Shown: positions 19,035-31,365, counted from the stretch's first letter. The stretch is 64,000 bases of DNA from Bradyrhizobium diazoefficiens (GCF_016612535.1 NZ_JAENXS010000001.1:3460343-3524342); one strand, 5' to 3'. Translations and numbers: made by a program. The notes: a model not told the origin generated them from the letters alone.

Positions 19035-19125
19035 GCGATGCTGGCCTCCAATCCAGTCAGCATCTTGAAACACAAATCGCCAAAAGCTGGAATCCCCTCC
19101 GATTCAATTAAGCAATGAAACGCTC

Positions 19126-19690
19126 TAGGGATCGTTGTCACCGTCAAGTCCAGCGGCGTGCCCGGGAAGAACCGAAGAGACACGCCACCAGTCTTAGCCC
19201 CCGCTCTTCGCTCGCAGTTAACCGCCGGGATCGGCACGGCGCAGCCGCAAATATTGCCCGTCGAAAAGACGTCGTGCGCGACCAGCCAACATTCGCTATG
19301 TGATGTAGTCGTGGATGTTTCGGAAGCGGCCCGCCATTGGCGGCCTGAACGAGACTACAGCCCCTAGTCTCGCCGCCCCTAGTCTCGCCGTCCATTGTAC
19401 GTTTCTCTTTTGGGAAGGACGCACACTGACGCGGCGATCGAGGCTTATACGGCCCAGTATCGCTGCATGATCAACACCGCGAAAGGTCGCTACGAATACC
19501 GTCTTGACGAGAATGGCACTCGGTAGAACATGCATCCCGCAGAGCAGTCCGCGGCCTTAAAGAAACTAGCGGTGCGGAGGAAATCGCCGCCCTTTTCGCC
19601 ATGATGCGGCTCTTGCAGCAGTTAGTAGCAGGCGCTTGGAGAACCCATATCGGCGCGTGGACCGTCCGCAGCCCTCCAGCGACTCCAACC
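19126..19690. other. Gap between IS630 and mmsA
   Basis: No recognisable gene. A short plus-strand piece near 19405-19526 (TDAAIEAYTAQYRCMIN) reads like protein but cannot be assigned. Confidence 0.3.
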
Positions 19691-21189
<1,499 letters not shown>

Positions 21190-21289
21190 GGGTCCTCTCC
21201 TCAATGAATTGACCGGGCGATGTATGAAGTGCATAAAAACGCGCATCAATGGCCGATTTTTCGGCTCCGTTGTGCAGAAAGCGTAGTCG

Positions 21290-22313
21290 ATGGATTGGGA
21301 GCGGGTTCGAATATTCTTGGAAGTCGCGCGCGCCGGTCAGATTCTTAGTGCTTCCAAGAATCTTCGATTGAATCATGCCACCGTGGCTCGACAACTGACG
21401 GCGTTGGAGCGCGGGCTGAACGTCGAGTTGCTTGAACGGCATACGTCAGGCTGCATGCTCACAGCGGCAGGCGAGGCATTGGTTGCCGCGGCCGAGCGCG
21501 CGGAGAGCGAATTTCTGAAGGTCGGATCAAACATTGGGGGAACGACCGAAGCAATCACCGGCACGGTGCGAGTAGGTGCGCCAGACGGACTTGGCAACTA
21601 CTTCTTGGCCGATCGTCTCGGCTCGCTGGCGGCCAAGCACCCGGACCTTGTTATTCAACTTGTGCCGCTACCACGGACTTTCTCGTTGTCGCGACGGGAA
21701 GCTGATATTGCGATCACGCTGGAACGGCCTAAGCAGCGACGTCTGATCCTGTCAAAGCTGACCAACTACACCCTCAGCGTCTACGCGGCGGAGAGCTACC
21801 TTGCACGCGAAGGATCTGTTAGTAGCCAGGCCGATCTAGCAGGCCGACTATTCGTCACGCAAGTGGAGGATTTCGTCTATAGCCGAGCTTTGGACTACGC
21901 GTCGGTTCTCGGTCGGCTGATGGCTCCGCCGTTACGAATGTGGAAGCGTCGTCGCACAGATGGAAGCCGTTCGAAGTGGGCGCGGCATCGGGATCCTGCA
22001 CGACTACGCTGCCCAACGCTATCCGGAATTGACTCGGTTGCTTCCTGAAGTGCGGTTCGTTCGAAATTACTGGCTGACTTCACATCCCGACATGCACGAG
22101 ACTCGGCGAGTTCAGGAGGTTCATCGCTTTATCGCCGCCTCAGTGAAGACGGCTAGGTCGTGCTTCGAGGCGGCCTGCGAATCGAGCCGGACTACCGACC
22201 AGAAGCTGGAAGAAATACGCCTAACCGATCGTCCATCGATCAATCGAATATGTGACTCCTGTCCCGTCGGTCGGCTCGGTCTGACCAGCAACTTCTGGTC
22301 AGGGTATCTCTAG
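21290..22313 (+). pseudogene. LysR-type regulator, frameshifted
   Basis: The winged-helix N-terminus [20 protein letters not shown] and [20 protein letters not shown], and the effector domain through [20 protein letters not shown], are continuous to about 21910. Two small shifts follow. The C-terminal part reads on as [31 protein letters not shown]. Family length (~300 residues) would end near 22180; the shifted frame runs on to 22313. It is divergent from mmsA with a 100-base shared promoter region, the usual LysR arrangement. DNA binding may survive, but effector sensing probably does not. Confidence 0.82.
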
Positions 22314-22688
22314 AACAGTAAAGTCCGCCTTTTCGAACTCGGATTGTCCACCTACTCTGGGCCACGGAAGCCTTGTAGTCCCAACGACCTGCGCCGTGTT
22401 GTCAACCGCCACAAGTGACACGCGATTGTCGCGCGCCAGATGAGCAGCGTTCGAAGTACGCCAACGCAACTATAATGCAGCCCCTCTGATCGGGAGAGCG
22501 CCTCCAACCGGTGAAACCAGGCTTGACATACTGGATATACCAGATCTAGCATTTGGCTGCCTCACTGACGTCGGAGCTCTCGGATCTGGGCAGTCAGGTG
22601 CTTGGATAAGCTGCGAAATCCATTTCGAATTCCTGGCGACCGGACCATCAGGCTCCGATCTAAGCTGAGAGGGGTATGATTACGCAAG
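22314..22688. other. Intergenic region before the orphan binding protein
   Basis: No gene seen. It contains the promoter/operator candidate at 22523-22552. Confidence 0.4.
22523..22552 (+). promoter_or_regulatory. Promoter with an overlapping palindrome
   Basis: TTGACA (22523-22528) followed by the inverted repeat CTGGATATACCAG (22531-22543) and a weak -10 (TAGCAT). The palindrome resembles operators of FCD-type GntR regulators and would overlap RNA polymerase. It lies ~140 bases before the binding-protein start. Confidence 0.5.
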
Positions 22689-23573
22689 ATGAGAAGTTTG
22701 GCCAAGTGGGTGGTGTTCACCACAAGTCTGGTGCTGGAAGCGCTGAGCACCGGCGCTTCAGTCGCTTCTGCGCAGTCCATTACCGAACGTGTTCTCCGCG
22801 ATGGGAAGGTCACCATAGGCATCGCCAACAATGCGCCTTGGGGATTTATCGGGGCGGATGGAAAGGTTGTTGGTATTCACCCAGACTTACTCCGAGCAGT
22901 TCTCGAGCCTGCTGGCGTCAAGGAGATTGACTTTGTCCTCTTAGATTGGGGGGCGTTGATTCCGAGCCTGACATCCAGGAGAATAGACGTTATATCGTCC
23001 GGCATGGCGATTACGCCTCAACGTTGTGACCAATTGATTTTCAGCAATCCTGATCTTGCCGTTGGCATTGGCGTATTAGTCGTGGCGGGAAATCCGCACA
23101 ACATTCATCGCTTTCAAGATGTGGTCGAGAATCCAGACCTGCGCATCGGGGCAGCCCGAGGCTCTACCGAGGCTAAAGCCGTCGTTGCAGCCGGGATTCC
23201 CAAGGATCGGATGCTATTGTTACAAGATAGCCAGGGAGTTGTCGCAGCGTTGTTGTCCGGCCGCATTGACGCCTACGCAGCGTCTTCGGTTTCTTTGATC
23301 AACGCAGTAAAGGATCCCAATCTGCACGGTAAGGTGGAATACGCGGTTCCGTTCACCGGACTGATAGAAAACGGCAGAGAGCAAGCCTTCTATCCGGCTA
23401 TTGAATTCCGGCCTGACGACGCGAAACTGCGTGATATTTATGATGAGGGGCTTGCAAAGCGGAAAGCGGACGGGACGCTGCAAAGAATACTTGAGAAGTA
23501 TAGTTTTGCGGACGTCAAGATCGCTCCGCCGGACGTGATAGCGAAGAGTTTGTGCCCCGATAACTATAAATAG
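22689..23573 (+). CDS. Orphan periplasmic binding protein, EhuB-like paralogue
   Basis: 294-residue SBP_bac_3 protein, clearly paralogous to the one at 12780-13667: shared GKVTIGI-NAPWGF, SRRIDVI-SG-AITP-RC, FSNPDLA, GNPHNIH, KDPNL-GK, VPFTG-IENGR and IEFRP-DAKLRD. The signal peptide ends at VASAQS. No permease or ATPase gene follows; the next item is an IS481-type remnant. It might work with the 12780 importer's membrane part, or with a permease lost to the insertion. The frame is intact. The start is uncertain because only a weak GAGAGGGG lies 14 bases upstream. Confidence 0.85.
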   Translation: MRSLAKWVVFTTSLVLEALSTGASVASAQSITERVLRDGKVTIGIANNAPWGFIGADGKVVGIHPDLLRAVLEPAGVKEIDFVLLDWGALIPSLTSRRIDVISSGMAITPQRCDQLIFSNPDLAVGIGVLVVAGNPHNIHRFQDVVENPDLRIGAARGSTEAKAVVAAGIPKDRMLLLQDSQGVVAALLSGRIDAYAASSVSLINAVKDPNLHGKVEYAVPFTGLIENGREQAFYPAIEFRPDDAKLRDIYDEGLAKRKADGTLQRILEKYSFADVKIAPPDVIAKSLCPDNYK

Positions 23574-23582
23574 CGAGCCTGT

Positions 23583-24515
23583 TTAGTCCCGGCATTTGCT
23601 GGAGCGGATTAAGTTTGAATCGTTCTGGCTCGGCAGTCCAGCATTTGCAAATGTATCGTAAGGCGTGAGGCCCTTCAGGGTCTTGAGGCGTCGAGCGTAG
23701 TTGTAGGCCTTGATGAAGTCGGCAAAGTGAGCGTTGAGCTGATCACGTCGATCGTAGTGATAGCGTTGGACGGTGGCTTCCTTGATCGTGCGGTTCATGC
23801 GTTCGACATGACCATTGGTCAAGGGATGCTTGATCTTGGTCAGCCGATGTTCGATCCCGTTTTCTCGGCAGCGCATGTCGAACATATGTGTCGCGTATCT
23901 TGCCGTCGGGGCCGTCCGCATACCGCGGTGGGAAGGTGAATTGGATCCCATTGTCGGTGAGAACCTTGTGGATCTTATAAGGGACGGCCGCGATCAGAAC
24001 TTCAAGGAAGCCGCGGCTGAGGATCTTCCCGTCTTCCTGGCCAGTTGCACGAACGCGAACTTGCTGGTGCGATCGACAGCGACATAGAGGTAGATCTTGC
24101 CCTCGGCGGTCTGGACCTCGGCGATGTCGATGTGGAAATAGCCGATCCGATAAGCATTGAACTTTTTCTTCGCAGGCCTGCTGCCTTCAACCTCCGGCAA
24201 TCGGCTGATGCCATCGCGCTGGATGCAGCGATGCAGGGCTGACCGTGTCAGATGGGGCATGGTTGGCTGCAGAGCATAGAGGCGATCGTCGAGCGGCAGC
24301 AGCGTATGCCGCCGGCAACCGACGATGATCACCTCCTCCTCGATAGAGAGCACGGTGGAGCATGCTTTCTTGGGGCCTGTCAGCAGATCGGTGACGGTCT
24401 CACGCTGCTTCCACTTCGCAACAGTCTTCTGGTTGATCCCGTAGCGCTTAGCGAGGGCTCTCAGGCTCTCTTGACTTTTTGTATTGCTCGACGGACTGCC
24501 TCCGTCGAACGTCAA
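23583..24515 (-). pseudogene. IS481/IS3-type integrase-fold transposase, frameshifted
   Basis: The N-terminal part (24515 down to ~23994) has a helix-turn-helix (LAKRYGINQKTVAKWKQRET) and the first catalytic aspartate region YFHIDIAEVQTAEGKIYLYV. The C-terminal part (to 23583) has GIEHRLTKIKHPLTNGHVER with the catalytic glutamate, and AYNYARRLKTLKGLTPYD. A frameshift near 23990 separates them and a second lies near 23890. Terminal repeats are not clear: TTAGTC occurs near both ends (23585 and 24524). It lies 9 bases after the orphan binding protein. Confidence 0.75.
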
Positions 24516-24539
24516 GGCAGACTAAGCGCGTGACGATCG

Positions 24540-24725
24540 TTATAAAGTCATCACGGCGTCATATCCAATCGTTTTATCTCCAGCGGTTGACGTCATGGAA
24601 GTAGTTTCTGTGGCGTATTCATCTGGGCCGGCATCCGTCCTTTTCGCGCAAAAGCGGGTTGATTGTCGCTCTTAGTCGATCAATGTTCTCCTTCGAGAGC
24701 ATCGCATCATCAGAAGAAGAGGAAA
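24540..24725. other. Short gap after the IS481-type remnant
   Basis: No gene seen. It ends with AGAGGAAA, the ribosome site of the OsmC pseudogene. Confidence 0.3.
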
Positions 24726-25214
24726 ATGATGACTCTCAAGAAGATCTCCACCGAAAGACAAACTGTAGTGTGCGGAGGCGCCTCATGCCAGAAGCAGTCG
24801 ATAGGATCGTCGCGATCTGCAAAATCACGGCGCCCGCTGATACACCAAGGGCGCTCAAGGCGCGGCATACGGCGCGCAACGGTGTTGAAACATGTTCTGA
24901 CGGACCTCTGCCTTTGCCATGAGATGACTTACCGTCTCAATGCCGAAAAGCTGGGAATTAGTCTCAAGAGCGTTTCGGTCCGGGTCATCGAGGAAAATCG
25001 ACTAACCAGCTTGCTCAACCTCCGACAGGACGAGCGACGAAGTACTCAACCCGTCCAAGTCGAGGTGACTTTAGATAGCGCGGCTTCCGAGAGCGGCCTC
25101 GCCAAACTCAAAGACATTGTCGATCGTAGTTGTCCTGGGTTTCAGGTGCTTTGCAACCTCGCACCGGTGCAGTCTTCGCTTTGTTTCCCATCGTGGACTA
25201 TGGCGGCGGAGTAA
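24726..25214 (+). pseudogene. OsmC-family peroxide/organic hydroperoxide protein, frameshifted
   Basis: The start MMTLKKISTERQTVV and the second half CLCHEMTYRLNAEKLGISLK, VQVEVTLDSAASESGLAKLK and IVDRSCPGFQVLCN match the OsmC/Ohr fold, including the second cysteine region. Between about 24790 and 24885 the expected segment (ITA...RNGVET) is found in a neighbouring frame, so two compensating shifts garble the middle, including the region around the first cysteine. These proteins reduce organic hydroperoxides. This copy is probably inactive, although the main frame has no stop codon. Confidence 0.6.
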
Positions 25215-26129
25215 GAGCGACGGGGACTGCTGTTGGCAGGCGGTCCCGCCTTGCGAGAAGCATCGAGTAGGCACGTGACGGAAAAGATCGAACATTTACT
25301 ATCGTCCGCACGAGCCATTCGGGCTTGCGACTGTGATTCCGCCGATGGCGTCGACTCATCTCAACTCGCCGTGCACGGATCGGTGGGAGCCTGCCCGGCG
25401 TCATTGCGGCGTGCGCTGTTCGACATCCACGGGCTTGCTATAGCATCCCGGTCAGGTTCGCGACCATGGAGGAGCTTACGCGGGTATTGCGCATCTTGGC
25501 GATGGGAGGTCGAGATGGGGCCAACGCACGACGTGATCAGCCGGCCCGGGTTTCGGTTGGGAGGATGCGCTCTATGCGTCCAAGCTTCACATTTGCCTAG
25601 CCAAAATGCTGGATTTCAGCGACATTGGCCCTTAAATCGATAAGACTAGAGGTTTTTCGCGCCGTAACGTTTTGATAGGGGCGATCTCATTGCCTGCGGT
25701 GCCGACTGCGTCAGCCGGTCCCTCCTGGATACTGCGTCGATTGGGTATGGTCTCCTGACGCTAGTGCTCGTACAATGCGCGGACATCCGGTGGAGTTGAG
25801 CCAGCGAGTATCACAAAAGACAGCAGGCAATCCGAGACAGAAGTGCCTCTGAAGGGGTGCCGAGATGAAATCCGAAATGGCGCGACGCCACATCGATGGA
25901 TCTGCCGCGAATGAGCGATGGCATCACGTCCGTTATCGGGCGAGCCGCCATGCCCTTCAGGAGTGCCAAGTCGTGTCACATCCCACCGAAAGTCCGATAG
26001 AGCGCCGCATGCGATCCTCACAGCTGGCTGACGACGGCCTGTCAGCTTCGTTGCGCACTCTACCCACTTAGCGTCACACACGTTGCAAATTGAACCGTCG
26101 ACAACAAGCGTAAGAGAGTGGAAGATGAG
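25215..26129. other. 900-base stretch without recognised gene
   Basis: Open frames of 60-137 codons occur on both strands but show no family motif and lack convincing ribosome sites. Probably degraded island DNA. Confidence 0.3.
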
Positions 26130-26764
26130 ATGAAAGTAACCAGTGAATCGATCTGGTCCGAGATCCGCATCCACCCGAAAAAGACCGCCCTGCTTGTTGT
26201 CGATCTGCAGAACGCGGAGGTTTCAGAAGACGTACAGCGCGAGCATCCAGATTACGTTGATCGTATCAAGCGAGTCGTGGTGCCGAATGTAAGCGGCTGC
26301 TTGATGCCGCACGCTCAGTGGAGGTGATCTATACGACGATCGAAAGTCTGACCCAAGATGGTCGTGATCGTTCACTTCTGCACAAGTTGGCGAGATTGAA
26401 TGTGCCCAAAGGCTCGTGGGGTGGGCGAGTTCTGTCCGAAATTGCTCCGGTGGGCGATGAAATCGTTCTTCCAAAGACCGGGTCCGGTGTCTTCAACGCG
26501 ACCATACTTGAATACCTGCTTCGAAACATTGGCATCGAGGCCCTCATCGTCGTTGGTGTACTAACCGACCAATGTATCGACATGGCCCTGCGAGACGGCG
26601 CCGACCGAGGTTTCTTAATGATTTGCGCAAGTGACGCCTGCTCGTCGTACACGGAGACCAGACACGAAGACGCGCTTCGTGCGCAATATCGGCCCGTAAA
26701 GATCGCCGCAACAGCAGATCTCGTGCTGGAGCTGACGGGAAAAGGAACTGACGCGGACAGCTAG
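26130..26764 (+). pseudogene. Isochorismatase-family cysteine hydrolase, one frameshift
   Basis: The three catalytic elements of the family are all present: aspartate in KKTALLVVDLQNAEV, lysine in IVLPKTGSGVFNAT and cysteine in GVLTDQCIDMALRDGADRGF. A single missing base near 26290 shifts the frame between RVVVPNV and KRLLDAARSVEVIYTTIES. Repairing it gives about 211 residues, the normal size. Such enzymes hydrolyse amides (nicotinamide, N-carbamoyl compounds, ureidoacrylate) or isochorismate; the substrate cannot be told. ATG 26130 is preferred over the upstream GTG at 26118. Confidence 0.8.
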
Positions 26765-27414
26765 TCGTGAATCTAGTTTCGGACCGGGGCGTCGTCCCGG
26801 ACACGACATCGGATGCATAGGCAGCGTTCGTGCGCCCGCCAGCGGCCGGATTCTGATCGCCACCGCGTGACTTCGTCAGCTGCCTGAAGACTATCTGAAT
26901 TGCCCGCGGTCACGGTGGCTCTAACGCCCCGGCAGCCTGAGCGCACGCACGATCTGAGCGCACTGCCGTGCGGCGGCAACAAGATTTGCCGCGTCCAGAT
27001 TCGACACCATCCGAACACTGTCCCTTACCGCGACCAGCAGCACGGCGTGCATCCGCGCTTCCAGCAGCGGATCTTGGCCCTGCTGCTGATCTCCTTCGCG
27101 CCTACTGCGCGATCGCTATGGTGCGCTTGCAGGGCATTGAAGATCAGGAAGCCGGGCTGACCGTGCTATGCCATTCAACCATGGGAATCGTTGCGGTCTT
27201 CCGAAGAGCCTGCGCCGAGCGGACAAAGGTTATCATAAACTGCTGTGATATGGAGAGCCGCAACAATATCATGAGCTCGGAGCTCACTCTCATGGAAATG
27301 TCTTAGGAGCGGCGCGACTGGTGCCAACCCGAGGCAGACGAGACGAGGGCCTGTCGCCTCGAATACTTTTCGAGTGCAGATGGTTCCACCCCGAGCATCT
27401 GGAGATCTAACTCG
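26765..27414. other. Gap before the broken M20D gene
   Basis: No recognised gene. A minus-strand piece near 26925-27000 (LDAANLVAAARQCAQIVRAL) reads like the end of a protein but cannot be assigned. CTGGAGATCT near 27398 is the ribosome site of the next gene. Confidence 0.3.
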
Positions 27415-28595
27415 ATGAACACACGAAGCAATGGCTTTCTGTCAGACGCCGAGCGCAACGCGGTAATCGAATTGCGCCACGCCATGCACCGGAAGCCTGA
27501 GCTTTCCAACGCGGAATGGAAAACGCAGGAGCGGATCCGCGACATACTACAGCACTTTGGGATCAGTGACGCTAAGGTCTTCCACAACACTGGACTCTAT
27601 GTCGACATCGAAGGCACCGGCTCGGGCCCAGCTCGGTCTATTGCAGTGCGCGGCGACATCGATGCGTTGCCGATTCAGGAGGCGCGCGATGACCTGCCTT
27701 ATTGTTCGCAGATCGACGATGTCATGCATGCGTGCGGTCACGATATCCACGGCTCGATCGCGCTCGGCACTGCGATCGCCTTCCACCGCCTGCACGATCA
27801 TTTTCGGGCAAGGTGCGCGTGTTCTTCCATCCGGCGGAGGAGGCTGAGCCACTTGGGGGGCGCACGGTGGAAGAGGAAAAGCTGTTGAACGGCTTCGATC
27901 ACGCTGTAGGCTTTCACGTGAGTCCGGAGCTGCCCGCGGGCGGGTTCGACGCGCGCGAGGGTGCGATAAGCAAATCCGCCGACCAGTTCAAGTTGACCAT
28001 TACCGGCAAGATCGCGCATGGAGCGGCACCACACCTGGGCGTCGATGCGATTGCTATCGCCGCAGCCTTCGTGAACGAGGTGCAGAAGGTGGTCTCGCGC
28101 GAAATGCCTGTCGATGACGCTGCGATCGTTACGGTCGGCACTATCCATGGTGGCAGTGCGACAAACATCATCTGTCCGTCGGTCGTGATGGAAGGGACGA
28201 TCAGGACTCGCAGCCCGGAGCGCCGGGCGCTGCTCTCCCAGCGCGTACGCGAAGTAGCTCAAGGGGTCGCTGCGACGCACCGCGGACACGCTGAATGCGT
28301 CATCCATAAGGGCGAACCTGCGGTCGTCAATGATGTTGAGCTGGTGAAGCGCTTCCGACAGACCGTTCACGACACGTTTGGGACCAAAGCCTTCACCGAC
28401 AAGAAGCAGGCAGCGGGCAGCGACGACTTCGGTTTCTACTCGGCGTGTGTTCCCTCGATCTACTTCTGGTTCGGCAGTCGTTCGCCTGGCAACGAATCGC
28501 ATGTGCATACGCCGACTTTCGGCGTCTCCGATGATCTCCTCATCCCGACCACGGAACTCACCGTCAGATACATCCTCGACTTACTGAATTCATGA
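27415..28595 (+). pseudogene. M20D amidohydrolase (hippurate-hydrolase type), one frameshift
   Basis: Near-duplicate of the intact gene at 53910. The first frame holds the metal motifs GDIDALPIQE and HACGHDIHG. The second frame begins at FSGKVRVFFHPAEEAEPLGG (catalytic Glu pair) and runs to YILDLLNS. The shift lies at 27800-27806, where CATTTTCGGG has lost one T relative to CAT TTT TCG GGC. Without it the protein would be ~394 residues. The enzyme would remove an acyl group from an N-acyl amino acid. The single lesion in a homopolymer may be a sequencing error. Confidence 0.87.
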
Positions 28596-29293
28596 GCTCT
28601 GGACGAGCAGCCATCTAATTGCAGGTGCGCTTCGCGGCTTCTGACCAGAGGGAGAATCATTGCAGCATGCCAGCCCTACGCGTACGGGCGCGGCGGCAGA
28701 ATTCGTTGCGAGCTTACCATCGGGTCGGAAAATACCACTGCTTTCGTTCGACCCTTGGAGTTACTGGTCCAAAAGTGCCGTGTCCTGGTGCAGCCTGCTA
28801 TCGAGAGGGGGATTCCAGCCGAAAATAGTTTTAGGCCGCAACTAGTTCGGATTGATTCCGCTGCTTGATGTCTGCGGGCACCTCGTCGTTTGTTTGATTG
28901 CTCACAGTGTTAGTGTCTAGTTCTTGGAAGACCCAATGCCCGACTATTGCTCGACCCGAAGCGCACAATCTCAGAGCTGGAGTTACACAAGGTAAAAAGT
29001 CGGGTGGACCGGGTTTATGGCAAGCTGAACGAGTAAGTTGGCGTTGCAGTTGATGATGGACCTCGTCCGCAATTCTGTTGGCGCTCACAAAAAGATTGAC
29101 GAGGAGGTGCGGGGCGCTCGCTCTGCTGTTCGAAATCCTCAGTACACACGGGCCCGCAAGTGACACGGGCCCTTGTTGGTCGGGATTTGGCACTGCCCCG
29201 CCGCGACCGCCATGACGATTTGCGACCGAGTCGGCTGTCGCGGCCATCTTCAAGAATCCGGCCTATGGGGTCCCGTCCTTGAATGACTCCGAC
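28596..29293. other. Gap without recognised gene
   Basis: A 140-codon minus-strand frame (28831-29253) exists but has no recognisable motif and no good ribosome site. Not called. Confidence 0.3.
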
Positions 29294-30247
29294 TCATTCG
29301 CGGGCGAGCAACTGCTCGGAGTCCACCGTGATGAGCGGCGTGAAGTCGACTAGGAGAACGGTGCGGTGTCCTATCGTGTTCTTGCCAGCAAAGACGGGGA
29401 ACACGTAGTGGGCCACGCGCCGGTCATCTACCGTTAGAATGTCCAAGGTCGCTTCAAGAGTTATATCTGCCAAGCGGGACTCGGAGGGGATTTCGTTCGG
29501 ATGCGCATCCGCGAACTCCCGCTCAACCACCAAGCTTGCGCCCCCGATCACGTTGACGCGCTCTACCATTACGATGCTCGTACAGAGCTCCCCGTCGACA
29601 TGTGCCCGATTCGGGCTGCTCATCCCTGGTCGCACTCCCTCAGCATGTAGGCAGACCAAGTGGAGTCCTACCCTCAGCCAGTCGCGAGCTTCGTTCGGAA
29701 ACAAGGAGGATGGCGTGATCTGGAAGCAGAGATCTACGAGTTGTTGCAGGCCATCGTGCCGGATTAAAGTTTCCGGAAACGGGTCAAACCGCCGCTCAGT
29801 ATCGTAGTCGCGATTCGTGCCCGGCGGCTGAAGAAAAGTTGTGAACAGCTCCCCGCTGGCATCGACAAATGGCGGACACGGCACGAAGCGCGTCCCGGCG
29901 GCGGCATGATTCACGTAAACTCCAGCCGAATAATACCGGTGGCGTCCAGCCTCACGCCCGCCACGATTTTGGTCCAACGGCGCGCAGCGACCCGCTTCGC
30001 GCGCCATTTTAATCCAGTCTAACGCACTCGCACTGAGCACCGACTGTATATTTTGGCCACGTTCGTAGGCAAATCCGTCGCGCTCCAGTGCATCTCGGTA
30101 CTGCTCGATAGTCGGGTGCGGTCTGCCCCGAAGCGCTTGCTCGATTTGTTCAGTGTCCAGTCCTGATGCAATCGGATCTTTGTACAGCCGGCCAGAATCC
30201 TTCAGTTTATTCGGACCGTCGATGCGAACAGACGACAGATCTTTCAT
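29294..30247 (-). CDS. 2-oxoglutarate/Fe(II) dioxygenase, isoleucine-hydroxylase (PF10014) type
   Basis: 317 residues, intact. The iron-binding facial triad is visible as H216-x-D218 (NRAHVDGELC) and H280 (DDRRVAHYVF). Arg295 (KNTIGHRTVLLVDF) stands where the family binds the 2-oxoglutarate carboxylate. The fold and spacing match the 2OG-Fe_Oxy_2 family, whose best-known member is the Bacillus L-isoleucine 4-hydroxylase; a free amino acid substrate is therefore plausible. The start at 30247 is certain: AGGAGGAA lies 3 bases upstream. It stands alone between decayed regions. The relation to the MATE exporter 2 kb away is unknown. Confidence 0.82.
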   Translation of the reverse strand: MKDLSSVRIDGPNKLKDSGRLYKDPIASGLDTEQIEQALRGRPHPTIEQYRDALERDGFAYERGQNIQSVLSASALDWIKMAREAGRCAPLDQNRGGREAGRHRYYSAGVYVNHAAAGTRFVPCPPFVDASGELFTTFLQPPGTNRDYDTERRFDPFPETLIRHDGLQQLVDLCFQITPSSLFPNEARDWLRVGLHLVCLHAEGVRPGMSSPNRAHVDGELCTSIVMVERVNVIGGASLVVEREFADAHPNEIPSESRLADITLEATLDILTVDDRRVAHYVFPVFAGKNTIGHRTVLLVDFTPLITVDSEQLLARE

Positions 30248-30306
30248 CGATTCCTCCTGCAGTAGCAAGCATGCGATTATGGACCGGGTGCAGAAGCTCT
30301 GGCTAG

Positions 30307-31365
30307 CTACAAACTTTCAGGAGGCTGTCCATTCAGCACGGCCATCAGCTGCGGCGCGCGGTCTCTTGCGAGTGCGGCATTTGGTAGCTTCTCGAGGTGC
30401 TGATCGACGGAGGCAACCGTCGCGCAGGTTCTGGTGTCCGCAGGCCCAGATCTATGCCCACCAGCGCATCCGTCTCGACGGGTTGGGCAGGCCGCCTTCC
30501 ATCTGGGCCCGCAGTATGAGCGCCTTGTCACGGTGTTTCGAGCGAGGCCCAAGCTGTTCGTCGACGAGACGACGGTGCCGGTGCTCGATCCCGGTCGAGC
30601 GCGCACCAAGACTGGCCAGCTTTGGGCCTATGCCGCCGGTGACAGGCCCGTGGCGTTTCGATCTGCGCGGAATAGCCTATGTCCATGCACCCGACCGCAA
30701 AGCCGAGCGGCTGTTCCGGCTTCAAGGCGCCCTACAGATCGATGGCTACAACGCCTATTTAAGGCTTGCCGGACGTAGTGCGGTCGAGTTCGCCTTTCTC
30801 TGCTGGGTGCACATGCGGCGCAACCTCTACGAACTTGCGACAGCCAGCCCCGCGCCGATCGCAAGCGAGGCGCTGCAGCACATTGCCGCATTCTACGCCA
30901 TCGAGAAGGAGATCCGCGGCCGCAGCGCCGAGGAGTGTCGCCTCGTGCGCCAGCAGAAGAGCCGACCACGGCCGATGCCTTTGAGGTATGGCTGCGCGCC
31001 AAGCTGGTTCCCATCAGCCAGAAGATGAGCTCGCCGAGGTCATCCGCTACGCTCTTTCGCGCCGGCAACGCTTAACGCGCTTCATCGATGATGGCCGCAT
31101 CGAGATCGACAGCGATACGGTCGAACGATCAATCCGTGGCATCAAACTTAGTCGCAAGAACGCTCTGTTTGCTGGATCCGTCGGCGGCGCCGAACACTGG
31201 GCCGTCATCGCGTCCCTGGTCGAGACCTGCAAGATCAACGACGGCGATCCGCTCGCCTATCTCATCGACGTCCTGACCAGGATCGTCAACGGGCATCCAA
31301 ACCGCGACATCGACCAGCTACTGCCCTGGGCCTGCCGCGCTCAATCTCTCAAAGCGGTGGCCTGA
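30307..31365 (+). pseudogene. tnpC: IS66 (second type) tnpC remnant
   Basis: Degraded TnpC of a different IS66 type from the 35466 element. It includes RAGRLPSGPQYERLVTVFRA, VDETTVPVLDPGRARTKTGQ, IDGYNAYLRLAGRS, ALSRRQRLTRFIDDGRIEID and the C-terminus HPNRDIDQLLPWACRAQSLK. The N-terminal third and both accessory genes are missing, and several frameshifts occur before 31000. The last ~125 residues are in one open frame. A sister remnant occurs at 34062. Confidence 0.8.

Larger units (their letters stand above)
18079..19125 (-). mobile_element. IS630-family insertion sequence, complete
   Basis: 1,047 bp, flanked by TA on both sides. The terminal inverted repeats are GAGCGTTTCACTTTTTGACT at the left and GAGCGTTTCATTGCTTAATT read inward from the right. 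It carries one transposase gene split by a frameshift at an A8 tract. It lies between the MmgE/PrpD gene and mmsA without interrupting either. Confidence 0.88.

Noticed and set aside
28831..29253. 140-codon open frame on the minus strand
   Set aside because: No family motif, no ribosome site and composition like neighbouring debris.
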